From the NCBI RefSeq assembly GCF_019175285.1, contig NC_056527.1, positions 104,427,765-104,491,764 of the forward strand: a stretch of DNA of 64,000 nucleotides. Direction: 5' to 3'. A program made the translations under genes and the position numbers. This document shows, one piece after another, positions 59,749-64,000 of the stretch (its first letter is position 1; every line of letters begins with the position of its first letter). The stretch comes from Sceloporus undulatus (Eukaryota; Chordata; Lepidosauria; Squamata; Phrynosomatidae). The notes below the pieces were generated by a model, which saw only the letters and a program-made list of their open reading frames with translations, searched no databases and was not told where the DNA came from.

Positions 59749-59810
59749 ATGGAGTTTCGGAAAGAAGAGTTTAAGAAGTTCACAGGGAGGACCTTAGGAC
59801 ACCTGCACAG
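59749..59810 (+). CDS. SLC17A7: SLC17A7 (VGLUT1) first coding exon
   Basis: The residues MEFRKEEFKKFTGRTLGHLH match [20 protein letters not shown], the N-terminus of the vesicular glutamate transporter VGLUT1. The exon ends at a CAG/GTGAGG donor in phase 2, and the ATG sits in a good context (GCGCCATGG). VGLUT1 loads glutamate into synaptic vesicles. Exon 2 (LLEKRQE-type residues) was not found up to 64000, so intron 1 exceeds 4.1 kb. Position downstream of and in the same direction as PIH1D1 matches mammalian synteny. Confidence 0.93.
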
Positions 59811-59856
59811 GTGAGGAAGAGGAGGAAGGGGACACCTGGGGGCTGAAGGAAGGGCC

Positions 59857-60487
59857 AGGGGACCAGATGTCCTAGCCACAAAGGAGGACAAGGCACTGCA
59901 AAATGTAGGATACCCCAGGAAAAAATGGAGGGCATTACCTAAAGACAGTGATCTAAATATAAATTCATGGCATGTGGTTTATTTACAGCTGTATTAGATA
60001 TATTGTATTGTTTCTTGCAGGGGAACAGCAAATTTGATATAATAATAATATTAATAATAATAATAATATCAATAGTTTTTTGTGGGTTTTTCAAGCTACG
60101 TGGCCATGTTCTAGATGACTTTATGGCTACTTTATAGCCCGAAAAACCCACAAAAAACTATGGATGCTGGCCATGAAAGCCTTCGGCTTCACAATAATAT
60201 CAGTATTAACTGGGACTCTGGGCAACTTGCAATATTTTAAAAACAACAGTACAATTAAAAGCATACCAAAATAGTCCATTAAAACAGAATTAAATCACTA
60301 CAATGTTTAAACAAATTGCATGTTACAGTACACCATACAGTTTTAAAAGATTAAAAAATATATATGTTTATTCAATGGTCTTGCTCAGTCAGGCTCAACA
60401 TGGAGGGCATTTGGGAATTCCTCCTGGACAGTAAGTGGGAATGTAGGACATGTCCTGGAAAAGGAGGACATCTGGTCACCCTGGGTA
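59857..60487. mobile_element. Element with inverted ends, 46 bp after SLC17A7 exon 1
   Basis: GGACCAGATGTCCTAGCC at the left pairs with AGGACATCTGGTCACC at the right. The interior holds an (AAT)n run (60038-60069) and the head-to-head block at 60067-60180. Confidence 0.6.
60067..60180. repeat. Head-to-head inverted block, possibly Penelope-like
   Basis: ATAGTTTTTTGTGGGTTTTTC pairs with GAAAAACCCACAAAAAACTAT around a ~50-bp centre, then ATGCTGGCCATGAAAGCCTT. Related to 33215-33325. Class tentative. Confidence 0.6.
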
Positions 60488-60916
60488 AGAGGGGAGTTAG
60501 CCATGCTTGCCAGTTGTAGCCAAAATGGACAACTCCTTCATAGGATTCACAGGGGTTTTATTTGGGCATAGGTATTCTTTGGTGAAGAGCAGCAGTCCAC
60601 TTTGGAGGCTGTGTGGTTGTGTGAATGAGATTTTTCTGTGTTGGAGCAAAATTTAGCACCAGACTGATCAAAAAAGAAAAAGGAGGGAAAGGAAAGGACT
60701 TTAAAGGAAAAGGGGGAAAAGAAAAAGGAGGGGAGAGCACATTAGCACCGGATTCCCAGTGATTGAGCGGCATATAAATTAATCCCATTATTATTATTAG
60801 TAGCAGCAGTAGTAGTACATTATCTTAGTATTTTATAATGTGGTGTTTTATCATTTGCTTTTTATCATATATGTTCTGATGTACTGCCTTTTGCTGGAAA
60901 GGGTGTTATAAGTAAA

Positions 60917-60966
<50 letters not shown>

Positions 60967-61469
60967 CCACTTTAGACTTCAGGTCCCATTCATTTTTTCC
61001 TGAGGTGGTGGGCAAACTTCCTTGAGGTGACTTGGGCTGTGCATGTGTGAATGTTTCATATTTGCAGTGGGACATGTCCACTCCTTACATACTTACGTTC
61101 TCGGTCTTTCCAATGTACACATGCTTCTCTACAGCTCACCTGCATGCACTCACGTACACACAGTGGTACGCTCACAAGCGTGTGCACATGACCTCAGTTT
61201 TTCCCAAATACTCCCTTGAAATACCTCAGAGTCACCCCCTTGCCTCCCCCAGTAAGTCTAGGGCTGAACAGATGGTCTCAAGCTAAGTGATGTCTTCACA
61301 CAACTGTGGGAGCCAGGGTATGACATGGCATTTAAAAGATTGCATTTAGACCACGAAGAGACTTGGGTTCCAGTGCTACACTCAGCCACAAATTTCACCA
61401 TCTGATCTTGAGTTAGTCATGCACACTTTAACCTTCCCCACAGGGCTGTTGTGGGAGGAATAAAACGGC
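60488..61469. other. SLC17A7 intron 1: LINE tail and (ATC)n microsatellite
   Basis: A LINE-like 3' end near 60875-60915 (GTACTGCCTTTTGCTGG) runs into (ATC)n at 60917-60966. The rest is unrecognised. Confidence 0.5.
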
Positions 61470-61485
61470 GGGGGGGGGGGGGGGG
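61470..61485. repeat. G16 homopolymer
   Basis: Sixteen consecutive G. May be a polymorphic tract or an assembly-error hotspot. Confidence 0.9.
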
Positions 61486-61796
61486 AGAGGGGAGAGGAGA
61501 CTGTTATCATGCCATCCTGAACTCCTTGGAGGACAGCTTGGGTTAAAACATTGCATAACCCACATAGACTCATACACTCAAAAGGCTGCACATATAAATA
61601 CAAGCACAATTCACAGATACACTTGTTTCGCACCTTATGACACAGATTTTCTAACATTTTCTTAACAAAATTACAATACACATCTTTGCTTTCTCCCTGT
61701 CTCCTGCCTCCTCCCTTCTTCATCTACCTCCTCTCCACCACAGCCCAGTTCACCCTCCCTCACTTCAATCCACCTTCCATCCAGTTTATTTTTAAA

Positions 61797-61855
61797 ACTC
61801 TCTCTCTCTCTCTCTCAATCCTCTCTCTGTCTCTCTCTCTCTCTTACTCTTTGGA
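61797..61855. repeat. (CT)n microsatellite
   Basis: Interrupted CT run. Confidence 0.9.
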
Positions 61856-62249
61856 CAGATGGAGCCTCTCAGCTGAGAACCCGGGTGTTTTTTCCATACT
61901 TGTTTGCATGAGGCACATGGGCAAAATGTTTTGGCTTGTTCTGTTTTCCCCATCTGAATACCACTTAATGAAATCTCTCCACTACCCTGCCCTCCCCCTG
62001 CCATCCTTTTGGCTTTACTCTGTTAGAACTTAGCCAACCATTGGATGTTGTAAGTGATCAGGAAAGTGGGGTGGCAGGGTGGGGTGGGGGGTGTTTGAGA
62101 AAGGCAAATGCAATAAGAACAAGAGGAGTGGAATATTTATACTCTATCTCCTCATTTTCAATTCCTCCCCTACAGTCATCTCTTTTACCTGCAACACCAC
62201 ACAGTACAGAAACACAATGATCCAAGTACCTAGATTCTTTGGCCACCCT

Positions 62250-62470
62250 GAATGTGTACCTTCAAGTTCCCTTATGGTGACCTCATTAATTTCACAGGGT
62301 TTTCTTGGGCAAAAAATACCCAAAGGTGGTTTTGCCAGCTTCTTCTCCTAAAATATAGTTTTAGTATTCATTGGCAGTTTCCCATCCAAGCACAATCTAG
62401 GGCTGATCCTGCTTAGCTTCCAAGATCAGATGGTGCATTTAGGATATTTAGGCCTTCAAGGCTGAATGCT
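62250..62470 (-). mobile_element. SINE with 5S-rRNA-derived head
   Basis: On the minus strand ATCTGATCTTGGAAGCTAAG (62428-62409) and GTGCTTGGATGGGAAACTGCC closely match the vertebrate 5S rRNA internal control region. The other end (TTCAAGTTCCCTTATGGTGA, GGGTTTTCTTGGGC on plus) looks like a Sauria/Bov-B-type tail. A chimeric SINE, not a functional 5S gene, because the 5S part is diverged and incomplete. Confidence 0.72.
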
Positions 62471-63690
62471 GCATATTCTTATGATTAAATTTCATCCACC
62501 ACCAGCACAGGAGAAAACAGAAGTGTTCCAGAGGGGAAAGAACCCTTGAATTGATTTAAAACAACAAGAAGAACAGTTGGATAGCAAGGAGCAGGTGGGT
62601 GGGTAGGAGCCATGGTGGGGGCTATGAATTTATTAAACCCATATTATCTCCATAAACCTACAGGTTAAGGGGTCAGATTCAAAGTGGGTGCCAAGTCCCA
62701 GGGTGGGAGATTGGTGGAAAGAGGAGTGAGTGGGAAACAGAGCCCCTGCACTGCAGGGGGCAGCATTGATAGAATAGTTGCTACTAATTTTGCCTACTTG
62801 AGGGTACTTACTGGGAGAGGGCAAACTACACTTCCCATCCATTATCACAGAGACATCAAAATATGAAATCTTCTTACAAGCATAATGTGTACTTGGAAGT
62901 CCCCTCCATGCATTCAGTGTAGCTTACTCCCAAAGAAACTTGCATAAGATCGGTTGCAGGCAGACTTGATTATCCCTGGGAGAGCTCAATGACAATCACT
63001 GCCTTAATATTTCTTAGTGCTTGATATTTCTTAGTACACTTCTGACTAATAATGCTGAACATGGGAGTCCAGATTTGTGAAAACATTTTTGGGAAGGGGG
63101 GAATCAGCTCCCCCAGCCCAGTCATAGGGAGGGCTTAAGATCTCCCCACCCCTTGATCTGGGGTCCCATGGTGGGACATCTTAGGATAAGACTATGAATG
63201 TGACAGACTTTGGTGACCAGATCTTCAGTGTCTCATGGAAAGCCTAACAGAAGCCAACAAGTCCAGGTAGTCTATAAAGGCACAGTTAAATAGTTAAAGG
63301 AGAGACTCTGGCAGGGAGATGCAGGCCAGAATATCCCCTCCCTCCTTTGCATGGGTTTGCCAGTTTCCCACACCCTTGTATTGTATCAAACCAAAGCTCT
63401 TCAAGGCTCAGAGAGGTCATGCAAGGTTCTGGTTGATGCAGCGTGAGGACAGTTGTTGTTTTTAAAAAAGGCAAGCAAAGAAAAACCAAAACCAAATCCC
63501 CAGCCCACCTTGAGGATGGAGGGCGGTGGGGGTGTTGGCAGCAGCCATGGGGAAATTGCTTTACATAACTGGCATGAATTCCAGTTCAAAATGTGCACCG
63601 TCATAGCAGAACTTCATAAAATATTCACCAGAGTTATAAGTGGCTACGCTGACATCTCTCCTTTCCTTCCTTCTCTCTCTCTTTCCATAT
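62471..63690. other. SLC17A7 intron 1, nothing recognised
   Basis: Unique-looking DNA; no VGLUT1 exon 2 residues seen. Confidence 0.45.
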
Positions 63691-63733
63691 ATATATATAT
63701 TTAAACCTGCACGGATGGATATATATATATATA
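63687..63733. repeat. Two (AT)n runs
   Basis: ATATATATATAT runs either side of a 20-bp unique piece. Confidence 0.85.
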
Positions 63734-64000
63734 GTGACTCTTGATGTCTTTGGCAGAGTTGGATACCTGCGCAGATAACAGAAATTCCCCCTGCCCCCTA
63801 AACATGGCTACCTGTGAACAAAAGAAGGATTTGAAAGGCACATCTCTAAGGAATTATGAGGATTAGGGAGATTCCAATTGACTGAAAGGGAGATATATAA
63901 CCAGCTGCATTTCTCAGCAAGTGGAGACTCTAATCTCTTTTATTTAAAGGAAACCAGGTTTCTAGACCTTATGGTGTAAACCTAACTGTTAATGCCAAAT

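Larger units (their letters stand above)
59811..64000 (+). other. SLC17A7: SLC17A7 intron 1 (5' part)
   Basis: Begins with the GTGAGG donor. It holds an element with inverted ends (59857-60487), microsatellites, a 5S-related SINE (62250-62470) and otherwise unrecognised DNA. No further VGLUT1 exon was seen. Confidence 0.7.

Noticed and set aside
62371-62470. Possible 5S rRNA gene
   Set aside because: Incomplete, diverged and fused to a SINE tail.
1-64000. LTR retrovirus or other capsid-bearing element
   Set aside because: No LTR pair or gag/pol/env-type reading was recognised; all reverse-transcriptase readings are of LINE type.

Overview
The window is vertebrate nuclear DNA, most likely from a squamate reptile and probably a lizard. 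The signs are many tRNA-derived SINEs with Bov-B-type tails (the Sauria SINE pattern), CR1 LINEs ending in ATTCTATG-type repeats, an L2-type LINE, hAT and pogo-like MITEs, and a very dense palindromic MITE family. All genes have introns with GT-AG junctions. The species call is inference; no lineage-specific gene was used.

Three host genes have the same order and relative orientation as SLC17A7-PIH1D1-ALDH16A1 in mammals. (1) ALDH16A1 is on the minus strand. Twelve coding exons lie between 27648 and 830, all joining in phase, and the gene runs off the left edge, so its last third is missing. Both classical ALDH catalytic residues are replaced. (2) PIH1D1 is on the plus strand. Ten coding exons (29483-41263) give a complete 304-residue R2TP adaptor, with a probable non-coding first exon ending at 28755. 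(3) SLC17A7 (VGLUT1) is on the plus strand; only its first coding exon (59749-59810) is present and its first intron fills the rest of the window. A fourth gene, a two-exon Myb/SANT-like DNA-binding protein, lies on the minus strand inside ALDH16A1 intron 1 (18136-23183). It has its own CCAAT plus octamer promoter, but its first exon carries two one-base shifts in or beside G runs.

Layout: 1-27.7 kb, ALDH16A1 with the nested gene; 27.7-28.8 kb, divergent ALDH16A1/PIH1D1 control region with ETS motifs and three small DNA elements; 28.8-41.5 kb, PIH1D1, including an L2-type LINE that ends next to the exon 7 splice acceptor; 41.5-56.7 kb, repeat-rich intergenic DNA with two possible conserved elements; 56.9-59.75 kb, the SLC17A7 5' flank, made of a long pyrimidine tract, a ~150-bp tandem repeat, a GC-rich block and a 36-bp minisatellite; 59.8-64 kb, SLC17A7 intron 1.

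The most notable non-genic feature is the palindromic MITE family (about 16 copies). Its arms carry an ACTACAnnTCCCAG-type sequence resembling the ZNF143 site, and copies cluster around the ALDH16A1/PIH1D1 promoters. No LTR retrovirus, tRNA gene, CRISPR or prokaryotic feature was recognised.
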